NCBI GenBank assembly: GCA_003139695.1
Contig: PLJM01000017.1
Span: forward strand, 212,065-276,064
Origin: Candidatus Dormiibacterota bacterium
GTDB taxonomy: Bacteria > Chloroflexota > Dormibacteria > Dormibacterales > Dormibacteraceae
DNA length: 64,000 nt
Direction of reading: 5' to 3'
Shown: piece after piece, positions 26,610-33,085 of the stretch
Position numbering within the stretch: position 1 is the stretch's first letter
How the letters are laid out: every line of letters starts with the position of its first letter
Notes under the pieces: generated by a model
Told to the model about the DNA's origin: nothing
Database searches by the model: none
Seen by the model: only the letters and a program-made list of their open reading frames with translations
Program-made: the position numbers and the translations under genes

Positions 26610-26615
26610 GACCAG

Positions 26616-26621
26616 TAATCT
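26616..26621 (+). promoter_or_regulatory. -10 element for leaderless ACT-protein gene
   Basis: TAATCT ends 7 nt before the GTG start at 26629, with no Shine-Dalgarno between. The spacing places the transcription start at or next to the start codon. Confidence 0.5.
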
Positions 26622-26628
26622 TCTGCGC

Positions 26629-27285
26629 GTGGCGGATGTTCTTGGGCTTCTCGTCGCAGCGCGAGACGAGCCGGGCGTGCTGTACCGCTTGTCGGAGACC
26701 ATATTCCGCCACGGCGCGAACGTCACCTATGTAGCGGGCGGGGCGCATAGAGACAACGCCGCCGAGCTTCAGCTCGAGGTCGCCGGCGCACCCGACCCCC
26801 AGCGCTTGATTGCGGAGCTCGAAGGCCTGGAAGGCGTCACCAAGGTCAGCATCGTCCCCACCTTCGAACGCATCTATGGAAAGCGCGTGATCGTGATCGG
26901 TGGCGGCGCGCAGGTCGGCATGGTGGCGCAGGGCGCGATCTCGGAAGCAGACCGCCACAACATCCGCGGGGAGCGGATCTCGGTCGACACCATTCCGCTC
27001 GTCGGCGAGGATCAGCTCGCGGCTGCCGTTCGCGCAGTGGCCCGGTTGCATCGCGCACGAGCACTCGTCCTCGCCGGAGCCCTCATGGGCGGAGATATCA
27101 GCACCGCGGTCCGCGAGATAAGGGAAGTGGGAATCCTCGTCCTGTGCACGAACATGGCGGGCTCGGTGCCGGACGCAGCGGACCTGGTGGTCAGCGACCC
27201 GGTCGAAGCCGGTGTAATGGCGGTGATGCTGATCGCGGACACCGCGACCTTCTCCATCGAGCATGTCAGGGGCAAGCGCTTCTAA
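26629..27285 (+). CDS. ACT-domain protein of the DUF5612 type
   Basis: The first 75 residues (VLGLLVAARDEPGVLYRLSETIFRHGANVTYV) form an ACT domain, a small-ligand sensor often binding amino acids. The remaining 140 residues begin KRVIVIGGGAQVGMVAQGAISEADRHN, a nucleotide-binding-like GxGxxG pattern, and match the DUF5612 family best known from archaea. No enzyme activity is established for it to my knowledge. The GTG start at 26629 is preceded directly by a -10 element, so translation is probably leaderless. It is convergent, with no gap, to the transglutaminase operon. Confidence 0.75.
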   Translation: MADVLGLLVAARDEPGVLYRLSETIFRHGANVTYVAGGAHRDNAAELQLEVAGAPDPQRLIAELEGLEGVTKVSIVPTFERIYGKRVIVIGGGAQVGMVAQGAISEADRHNIRGERISVDTIPLVGEDQLAAAVRAVARLHRARALVLAGALMGGDISTAVREIREVGILVLCTNMAGSVPDAADLVVSDPVEAGVMAVMLIADTATFSIEHVRGKRF

Positions 27286-28098
27286 TCACTCCATCGATCG
27301 CGTCCTGACGCCGACGTCCATGGACCCGGTCGCCGAGCCCACATAGATGCCACGGGTCGGCGCAGCGTCGCTGTAATCCCTGCCCACCGCCAGACGCACG
27401 TGGTTCTCCGAGGTGCGCACCGGGTGCGTGGCGTCAAAACCGACCCAACCCCGACTTGGCACCCAGCCCTCCGCCCACGCATGAGACGCGCTCGAGGAGC
27501 CGCCCCCATCAGGCGAATGGATGTAACCGCTCACGTAACGAGCGGGCACCCCCATGGCCCTGGCGGCGGCGATGAACAGGTGGGCGAAGTCCTGGCACAC
27601 GCCCGCGCGCAGCGCGAGCACCTCATCGACTGCGCTGTACACGTCGGTCACTGCGCGGTCGTATGTGAACTCGCGGCTGATGGTCACCGTCAACGCATCA
27701 AGTGCCTCTTCCACATCGAGGCCGGAGCGCGGATCAGCAATCGGGAAGCGGGCCGCCAGCTCGCGCACGCCGTCCACGTCCTTCACAGGAGAGCGGAAGC
27801 GAAGGAAGTCGTGCACCAGCTCCTCGCCGGCGTCCTTGTCAGGCTCGAGCCCGGTCTCGACGACAGATCTGCTGGTGACGATCAGCCGCGTGTGCGGGCG
27901 CACAAGGTTGAAGTAATGCACGTGGTTGCCGTAGCCATCCAGATACGAACGCGGCTTGATTCCAGAGCTGACGTCCAGGTCGAACTCCAGGCAGCGCTGC
28001 CCGTTGCCGTCCATTGGACGCAAGCGCACCTCCATGACCGTTTCCGCAATCGGGCCGGAGTATTTGTAACGAGTGCTGTGAACTATCTCGAGCTTCAC
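27286..28098 (-). CDS. Transglutaminase-like protein (last gene of ATP-grasp/alpha-E operon)
   Basis: The 270-residue protein has a bacterial transglutaminase N-terminal beta domain (KLEIVHSTRYKYSGPI) and a papain-like transglutaminase core with all three catalytic residues: Cys in AGVCQDFAHLF, His in SHAWAEGW and Asp in GFDATHP. No signal peptide is present, so it acts in the cytoplasm. GTG 28096-28098 overlaps the stop of the alpha-E gene (GTGA). Such proteins regularly follow ATP-grasp and alpha-E genes and are suspected to process or form peptide or isopeptide bonds. Confidence 0.85.
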   Translation of the reverse strand: MKLEIVHSTRYKYSGPIAETVMEVRLRPMDGNGQRCLEFDLDVSSGIKPRSYLDGYGNHVHYFNLVRPHTRLIVTSRSVVETGLEPDKDAGEELVHDFLRFRSPVKDVDGVRELAARFPIADPRSGLDVEEALDALTVTISREFTYDRAVTDVYSAVDEVLALRAGVCQDFAHLFIAAARAMGVPARYVSGYIHSPDGGGSSSASHAWAEGWVPSRGWVGFDATHPVRTSENHVRLAVGRDYSDAAPTRGIYVGSATGSMDVGVRTRSME

Positions 28099-29045
28099 TG
28101 CTGCTGTTGTTGGGGCATCGCCCTTTCCTCGTCGCCGACCACGTTGCTCGGAACCTTGCTTGGATGGAAGTAAGCCTCGCGCATGGCCAGCTCGAGCTGC
28201 CGCAACATGCTTCTGCACTCGGTCTCGAACTCTCGTGGCTCGTCGGCGACCGCAGCCGCGGTCGTATCCATGAACATCCCGTGCAACTTCGAGAGCAGGC
28301 GCTTGGGCTTCGAACGCCGACCGGGTCCGTCGATCCTTGACACCGAGTCGAGGGCGACCTGGGCCGAAAAGCGCGCCGATCGCGGCAGCGTCTGGTCGAG
28401 CAAAAGGCATTCGATCACGCGGTCGGGTGTGACGCCGCCGGAGTAGCGCGACTGGTACGACTCGAACGCAAAACAGGATTTGAGGACCGCGGACCATTCG
28501 AGGGCGTCCTCCGGCGCGTCAGCCAGCTCCGCGGACTTTCTGGTCACGATCGCCGTGACGTTGGCCGTGCGCTCGAGGAACTTCCCAAGACGGACGAAGT
28601 CGCGCGCCTCGTCGTGCTGCATCGTGTCCATGAGCAGGCCATCGACCAAACGGATCGTGAGCTGCACATCGGTGAGGAACGGATATAGGTCAGGCTGCCA
28701 CGTGGGCTTTTGAACGCGCCAGTGCAGCGCGTTCACCTGCTCGTAGAGCTCGCTGGGCAGCGAGGGCCGCACCGCCTGTGCCGCCAGGCGTGCAGCGGCA
28801 ACGCTCGCCCGTACCGACGGCCCCAACGTTCCCGTGATGACCACCTCGACCGCCTGGTCACGTCGGCTCGTGTCGCCGCCCGGCCAGCCGGCCAGGTCCA
28901 TGAACCGAGTCCAGAACTCCGGACCGGGTTCATCCGTCCGGTCCAGGGACAGCGCCACGTGCACACCCAGGATCCGAGCTAGGTGGTCGGCTCGCTCCAG
29001 GTGTCTGCCCAGCAATGTCAGCGACGTTGCCGCCCGGCTAAGCAT
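28095..29045 (-). CDS. Alpha-E domain protein (DUF403)
   Basis: The 316-residue helical protein begins MLSRAATSLTLLGRHLERADHLARIL, the hallmark of the alpha-E (DUF403) family, and has the expected WxxxL/HWRVQ and FVRLGKFLERTANVT blocks. Alpha-E proteins occur with circularly permuted ATP-grasp ligases and transglutaminase-like proteins in a conserved three-gene unit, as here. Molecular function is unknown; peptide metabolism has been proposed for the unit. The ATG at 29043-29045 overlaps the ATP-grasp stop by 8 bp. Confidence 0.85.
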   Translation of the reverse strand: MLSRAATSLTLLGRHLERADHLARILGVHVALSLDRTDEPGPEFWTRFMDLAGWPGGDTSRRDQAVEVVITGTLGPSVRASVAAARLAAQAVRPSLPSELYEQVNALHWRVQKPTWQPDLYPFLTDVQLTIRLVDGLLMDTMQHDEARDFVRLGKFLERTANVTAIVTRKSAELADAPEDALEWSAVLKSCFAFESYQSRYSGGVTPDRVIECLLLDQTLPRSARFSAQVALDSVSRIDGPGRRSKPKRLLSKLHGMFMDTTAAAVADEPREFETECRSMLRQLELAMREAYFHPSKVPSNVVGDEERAMPQQQQQ

Positions 29046-30507
29046 CCGCTCCCTCACCGTCGTCGGCCATGACCCACGTATCACGGCTGCCGCCGCCTTG
29101 CGAGCTGTTGACTATGAGGGAACCGTCCTTGAGAGCGACGCGCGTCAAGCCGCCCGGCGCGACGTAGATCTCAGGGCCGGTGAGCACGAATGGACGCAGG
29201 TCCTGGTGGGCACGTCGCAACCGGCCGTGGTCGAAGACGGGCTGCACCGACAGCGCGAGAATCGGTTGCGCGATGAACCTTCGCGGCCGCGCCTCGATGT
29301 GCCGTCGGAACTCCTCGCGCTGCTCCTTGGTCGATTCCGAGCCGATCAGCATCCCGTAGCCGCCCGATGAGTCGACGGTCTTGACTACCAGCTCTTCCAG
29401 GTGCTCGAGCACGAAACGGCGGTCCGTATCGATCGCGCACAGGTACGTCGGCACGTTGGGGAGAATGGGTTCCTCGTCGAGGTAGTACTTGATGATCTTT
29501 GGCACAAGCGCATAGACAGCCTTGTCGTCGGCGACGCCGTTGCCGAGGGCGTTGGCGATGGCGACGTTGCCCGCCCTGTACGCATTGACGAGCCCGGCGA
29601 CTCCCACGAGGGACTCCTGCCGTCCGAAGATAGGGTCCAGCCAATCGTCGTCCAGACGCCGGTAGATGACGTGCACCGGCTTGAGGCCGCGAGTGGTGCG
29701 CATAAACACGTGGTCCTGGTCGACGACCAGGTCCGTGCCCTCGACGAGCTCGATGCCCATCTGCTTGGCGAGGTACAGGTGCTCGTAATAAGCGGAGTTG
29801 CTGATGCCAGGCGTGAGCAGCACCACCGTCGGGTCGTCGACGCCCTCGGGCGCGAGCCATCGTAGGTGGCGCAGCAGCTCGTGAACGTAGCCTTCGACCG
29901 GCCGCACGGGATACCCGGCAAACAGGTCAGGCAGCACCCGCTTCATGACGTACCGGTTGGCCAGCACGTAGGACACGCCCGAGGGTGTCCGCAGGTTGTC
30001 CTCCAGAACGTAGAAATCGCCTTTGCCGTCCCGCACGAGGTCGACGCCGGCGATGTGGCAGTGGATTCCGTGGGGCACCGCAAGACCTTCGATCTCCCTC
30101 AAGTACTGAGGGCTGGAGAGCACGGTCTCGGGCGGGACGGCCCCCTGGTGAAGGATCAGCTTGCGGCCGTAGACGTCGTCCAGGAAGAGATTCAAGGCCG
30201 CCAGACGCTGCTTCAGACCCGCCTCAAGGCGTCGCCAGGTCTGGGCCGAGATCACCCTCGGGATGATGTCGAAGGGAAAGACTTTGTCGGTCCCCAGGGC
30301 GTCCGGATACACAGCGAAGGTGATGCCGTGGTTTCGGAACATCTGCATCGCCAGGTCGTGGCGGCGGGAAAGCTCCTTCGCCCCGAGCCGGTTCAGCTGG
30401 TCGTACAGCATGCGGTAGCCAGGCCTGGGTTGGCCCGAAGGCGCAAGCATTTCGTCATAGAACCCGTTGGACTGGTAGTTGACACCAAGGGATTCGCTGG
30501 GGGCCAC
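29038..30507 (-). CDS. Circularly permuted ATP-grasp type 2 protein
   Basis: The 489-residue protein matches the circularly permuted ATP-grasp family (DUF404/407). Visible blocks are FYDEMLAPSGQPRPGYR near the start, YPDALGTDKVFPFDIIPR, YVLEDNLRTPSGVSYV, VYRRLDDDWLDP, and VVKTVDSSGGYGM followed by FIAQPIL. ATP-grasp enzymes ligate carboxylates to amines through acyl-phosphates; here an amide or peptide bond is likely, substrate unknown. The GTG start at 30505-30507 is 21 bp from the divergent transglutaminase ATG, with only a -10 element in between. It heads the ATP-grasp, alpha-E, transglutaminase operon. Confidence 0.88.
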   Translation of the reverse strand: MAPSESLGVNYQSNGFYDEMLAPSGQPRPGYRMLYDQLNRLGAKELSRRHDLAMQMFRNHGITFAVYPDALGTDKVFPFDIIPRVISAQTWRRLEAGLKQRLAALNLFLDDVYGRKLILHQGAVPPETVLSSPQYLREIEGLAVPHGIHCHIAGVDLVRDGKGDFYVLEDNLRTPSGVSYVLANRYVMKRVLPDLFAGYPVRPVEGYVHELLRHLRWLAPEGVDDPTVVLLTPGISNSAYYEHLYLAKQMGIELVEGTDLVVDQDHVFMRTTRGLKPVHVIYRRLDDDWLDPIFGRQESLVGVAGLVNAYRAGNVAIANALGNGVADDKAVYALVPKIIKYYLDEEPILPNVPTYLCAIDTDRRFVLEHLEELVVKTVDSSGGYGMLIGSESTKEQREEFRRHIEARPRRFIAQPILALSVQPVFDHGRLRRAHQDLRPFVLTGPEIYVAPGGLTRVALKDGSLIVNSSQGGGSRDTWVMADDGEGADA

Positions 30508-30528
30508 CGCTATAGTGTCGGCGCACCG
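30508..30528. promoter_or_regulatory. Overlapping divergent -10 elements in a 21-bp gap
   Basis: The gap between two divergent start codons holds TATAGT at 30511-30516 for the plus strand (12 nt before ATG 30529) and GACACT (30519-30514 on the minus strand, 6 nt before GTG 30507). They overlap by three bases. There is no room for Shine-Dalgarno sequences on separate leaders. Confidence 0.45.
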
Positions 30529-31356
30529 ATGTCAGGGAACACGATCAACTTGCGGGTCGGCTGTGAGTTTGCTTACGACGTGAGCGCCCCGACCACGGTG
30601 ACCGTCCAGGTCCGGCCGCGCTCGGATGCCAGCCACAAGCTGGTCAGCGAGACGTGGTCGACGACGCCCCCTTTGCCGGTCGACGAGTACTCAGACGTGT
30701 ACGGCAATCCCGTAAAACGGCTTGTCATGCCCACCGGTGATCTGCTCCTGCGCTACGACGCCATCTGCGCCGTCCCGGATGAGCCCGACCCGGACGGGAT
30801 GGGGGCAGAGCAGCTTCCAGTGGAGCAGTTGCCAGGCCAGCTTCTGCACTTCACACTGCCCAGCCGGTACTGCCTCTCGGACGAGCTGATGAGCATGGCC
30901 TGGGAGCTGTTCGGTCAGACGCCGCCAGGTGGCGCGCGAGTGCAAGCGATCTGCGACTGGGTTCACGACAACATCAAGTTCAAGTACGGCACGAGTAATC
31001 CGCTGACCACGGCGGTCGACGTCTACAACAACCGTATCGGCGTCTGTCGCGACTTCGCCCACCTCGCGATCTCCTTCTGCCGCGCGATGAACATCCCGGC
31101 GCGGTACGTGTTCGGCTACCTCCCAGACCTGTATGTGCCGCTCGACCCGAACCCGATGGACTTCGCGGCCTGGATGGAGGTCTACCTTGGCGATCGCTGG
31201 TGGACGTTCGATCCGCGTAACAACACGCGGCGTGTCGGACGGGTGCTCATTGGAAGGGGCCGCGACGCCCTGGACGTGGCCATGCTGACCACCTTCGGAC
31301 CCGCCACCTTCCGCTCGATGACCGTCTGGGCCGACGTGGCAGCGGAGGCCGCGTGA
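30529..31356 (+). CDS. Transglutaminase-like protein with altered active site
   Basis: The 275-residue protein has the core Cys block RIGVCRDFAHLAISF and the Asp block WWTFDPRNN. The segment where the catalytic His should stand reads MDFAAWMEVYLG, with Ala in its place. I recall other members of this COG1305 branch with a small residue here, so this may be a subfamily trait, but normal transglutaminase chemistry would be impaired. It ends by overlapping the next transglutaminase gene (GTGA), with which it forms the divergent partner of the ATP-grasp operon. Confidence 0.8.
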   Translation: MSGNTINLRVGCEFAYDVSAPTTVTVQVRPRSDASHKLVSETWSTTPPLPVDEYSDVYGNPVKRLVMPTGDLLLRYDAICAVPDEPDPDGMGAEQLPVEQLPGQLLHFTLPSRYCLSDELMSMAWELFGQTPPGGARVQAICDWVHDNIKFKYGTSNPLTTAVDVYNNRIGVCRDFAHLAISFCRAMNIPARYVFGYLPDLYVPLDPNPMDFAAWMEVYLGDRWWTFDPRNNTRRVGRVLIGRGRDALDVAMLTTFGPATFRSMTVWADVAAEAA

Positions 31357-32228
31357 TTCCGCTCCCAGGCGCCCCCATCGACTGGTCGTCCGCCCGCAAG
31401 GCGTCATACGAGATCACCCAGAGCTTTCGCTACGAGTACCCCGCACCGATTCGGGATCTCAGCCACCGGCTCGTCGTCATCCCGCCGGAGCGGTTTGGCG
31501 ACCAGCGGCGGCTCCGCCACAGGGTGTCGGCCGGAGTCGACGGAGTGCGGTTCGAGAACCAGCAGGATCGGTTCGGCAACGTGATCGTCAATGCCTTTGC
31601 CCCGCGCGTGAGCACGGCCATCGAGTTTCTCGCCGAAGTCACCGTCGAGCGCAGCTCGCACCAGCCGAACCGCTTGCCCGCCGGCTGGGCGATGCAGAGT
31701 TACCTCTTCGAGCCAACTCCGCTCACTACCGCTGATGCCCGGATAGAAAGGGCGGCCGACGAACTCGCTGAATCCGCTGATTGGGGCCTGCCTCTTGCCG
31801 ACCGGATCAACGACTGGGTTTACCAGTCCATGCACTACAAGGGCGGCATCACCGGCGTGCGCACCACTGCCGCCGAGGCGCTCGCCCAGGGTTATGGGGT
31901 CTGCCAGGACTATGCCCACATCATGCTTGCCGCCTGCCGCTCCGCCGAGCTGCCTGCCCGTTATGTCTCCGGGCACCTTGTCGGGCAGGGCGGAACGCAT
32001 GCGTGGGTGGAGGTCGTCCTGCCGGTGGGCGATGGCAGCGGAGATGCCATCGCGTGGACGTTCGATCCCACTCATGCCAGCAGGGGCGGCCTGGACTACG
32101 TGACGATCGCGGTCGGAGCCGATTATTCGGACGTGGCGCCGACATCCGGGTCTTACATCTCGCGCGTGGCCGGCCGCCTGGTGACGCACAAGCGGGTAAC
32201 CCTCACCGACGTGGAGTACGCGATCTAA
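31353..32228 (+). CDS. Transglutaminase-like protein
   Basis: The 291-residue protein combines the N-terminal beta domain (ASYEITQSFRYEYPAPI) with a complete catalytic set: Cys in YGVCQDYAHIML, His in GGTHAWVEVV and Asp in TFDPTHA. It closely resembles the protein encoded at 27286-28098 in layout, including the C-terminal VGADYSDVAPTSGSY tail (VGRDYSDAAPTRGIY there), so the two are probably paralogues. A GTG start overlaps the upstream stop. A strong hairpin follows the stop codon. Confidence 0.85.
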   Translation: MIPLPGAPIDWSSARKASYEITQSFRYEYPAPIRDLSHRLVVIPPERFGDQRRLRHRVSAGVDGVRFENQQDRFGNVIVNAFAPRVSTAIEFLAEVTVERSSHQPNRLPAGWAMQSYLFEPTPLTTADARIERAADELAESADWGLPLADRINDWVYQSMHYKGGITGVRTTAAEALAQGYGVCQDYAHIMLAACRSAELPARYVSGHLVGQGGTHAWVEVVLPVGDGSGDAIAWTFDPTHASRGGLDYVTIAVGADYSDVAPTSGSYISRVAGRLVTHKRVTLTDVEYAI

Positions 32229-32537
32229 ATATGAGAAAGGACCAGTCGGTCCTCTCTCATCGCCAGGCGCTTCGCGCGTGGCTGCTCTCTCTCCCGGGAT
32301 TGGATCAAATTACGAACTAGTTCTTCCCTGCCACGTCGGGTGACAACAAGACAAAGTCATGGCCGGGGGGACCCGGCCAACCCTGCCACGCTAGCTCGAG
32401 GTTGGCTCGGCTATGCCCGGTTGCGATTTAGAGCTTGAGTCTTATCTAATCCATTCCATACAACAGGCTTATATATCGCTACATATGGGCCGGCCGAGGA
32501 TTCTCATCGTCGATGACGACTGCGCGCAGCCTTTTCG
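32229..32537. other. 309-bp gene-poor spacer with hairpins and a response-regulator remnant
   Basis: Besides the hairpin at 32231-32260, GCCA-G-GCGC-ttc-GCGC-G-TGGC lies at about 32263-32283, and GGCCGGG-ggga-CCCGGCC forms a perfect 7-bp stem at 32361-32378. From about 32425 the sequence becomes clearly AT-rich (TTATATATCG near 32469-32478) before a response-regulator-like start at 32485. No intact gene is visible. The region looks like the ruined 5' end and promoter of a lost gene. Confidence 0.6.
32231..32260 (+). terminator. Hairpin after the transglutaminase pair
   Basis: ATGAGA-A-AGGACC (32231-32243), loop AGTC and GGTCCT-C-TCTCAT (32248-32260) form a 12-bp stem with one mismatch, beginning 2 nt after the stop codon. 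There is no T tract after it, so it may act as a weak or factor-assisted terminator or as an mRNA-stabilising structure. Confidence 0.55.
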
Positions 32538-32593
32538 TCAGCCTACTCGAGCCCGACTGCGAGTACTGGTGGCTGACGTCCGGCGTCGCCTGA
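32485..32593 (+). pseudogene. Frameshifted N-terminal remnant of a response regulator
   Basis: ATG 32485 starts MGRPRILIVDDD, the classic beta-1 and acidic pocket of a receiver domain. After the last Asp codon the reading frame must shift by one base to continue as ARSLFVSLLEPDCEYWWLTSGVA, which fits helix 1 and beta 2 of a receiver, and a TGA then follows at 32591-32593. The phosphorylation-site Asp and the rest of the domain are missing. An insertion of one base (or loss of two) near 32521 plus 3' truncation explains it. The remnant overlaps the end of the minus-strand zincin-like gene. Confidence 0.6.
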
Positions 32594-33035
32594 GCGCTTC
32601 GTCGGCGTCAGCTGTCGTCACCTGAGGGCGCCGGAAGTTTCGCAGCGCGAACCTGTCGCACGCGGTCTCGGCTGAGGATCGCTTGCCGAGCGCCTCGTAA
32701 AGGTACCAGTGCATCCACTCATGGCAGTAAAGGAACCGGAGAACTTCTCGCCTGAGCCGGAAAGACACCGTCTCGGACGCCCACGCAAAGCGCATTCCGG
32801 GCCCGCGCTTGCGCCGCGCGGCGAAGATGACAGGCTCCTTGAAAGGCCGGAAAGGCACTGGTACCTGGAGCACGATCCGGTGCTCCTCGAACTCGCATCG
32901 GGCGGCGAGATGCGGTCGCGTGCGGTAGCGGAGCGGCTTGACGACGACCTCGTAGTCCCCGGCACGGGGAAGCCCATCGAGGATGCGCCTCGCTTCGGCG
33001 TCTGACAGGCCCGTCAACTCGCTCTGGACGACCAT
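32538..33035 (-). CDS. Putative zincin-type metalloprotein (HEWMH motif)
   Basis: The 165-residue soluble protein contains CHEWMHWYLYE, a HExxH zinc-binding motif (H105, E106, H109). E123 or D127 in the following SAETACDRFALRNF could serve as third ligand. This SprT-like or minimal-zincin arrangement suggests a small metallopeptidase, but I cannot name the family. The C-terminal 20 residues (rich in Arg, Ser, Thr) overlap the response-regulator remnant on the other strand and may be a read-through extension created by the rearrangement. TAATCT lies 6 nt before ATG 33033-33035, with no Shine-Dalgarno; TTG at 33041 is an alternative. Confidence 0.6.
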   Translation of the reverse strand: MVVQSELTGLSDAEARRILDGLPRAGDYEVVVKPLRYRTRPHLAARCEFEEHRIVLQVPVPFRPFKEPVIFAARRKRGPGMRFAWASETVSFRLRREVLRFLYCHEWMHWYLYEALGKRSSAETACDRFALRNFRRPQVTTADADEALRRRRTSATSTRSRARVG

Positions 33036-33041
33036 TGCCAA

Positions 33042-33047
33042 AGATTA
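33042..33047 (-). promoter_or_regulatory. -10 element for leaderless zincin-like gene
   Basis: TAATCT on the minus strand is 6 nt from ATG 33035, the same hexamer and nearly the same spacing as before the ACT-protein gene at 26629. Confidence 0.45.
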
Positions 33048-33085
33048 TGCGAGGCATCCCTGGCTGCCAAGATGCCCATGTGCGC

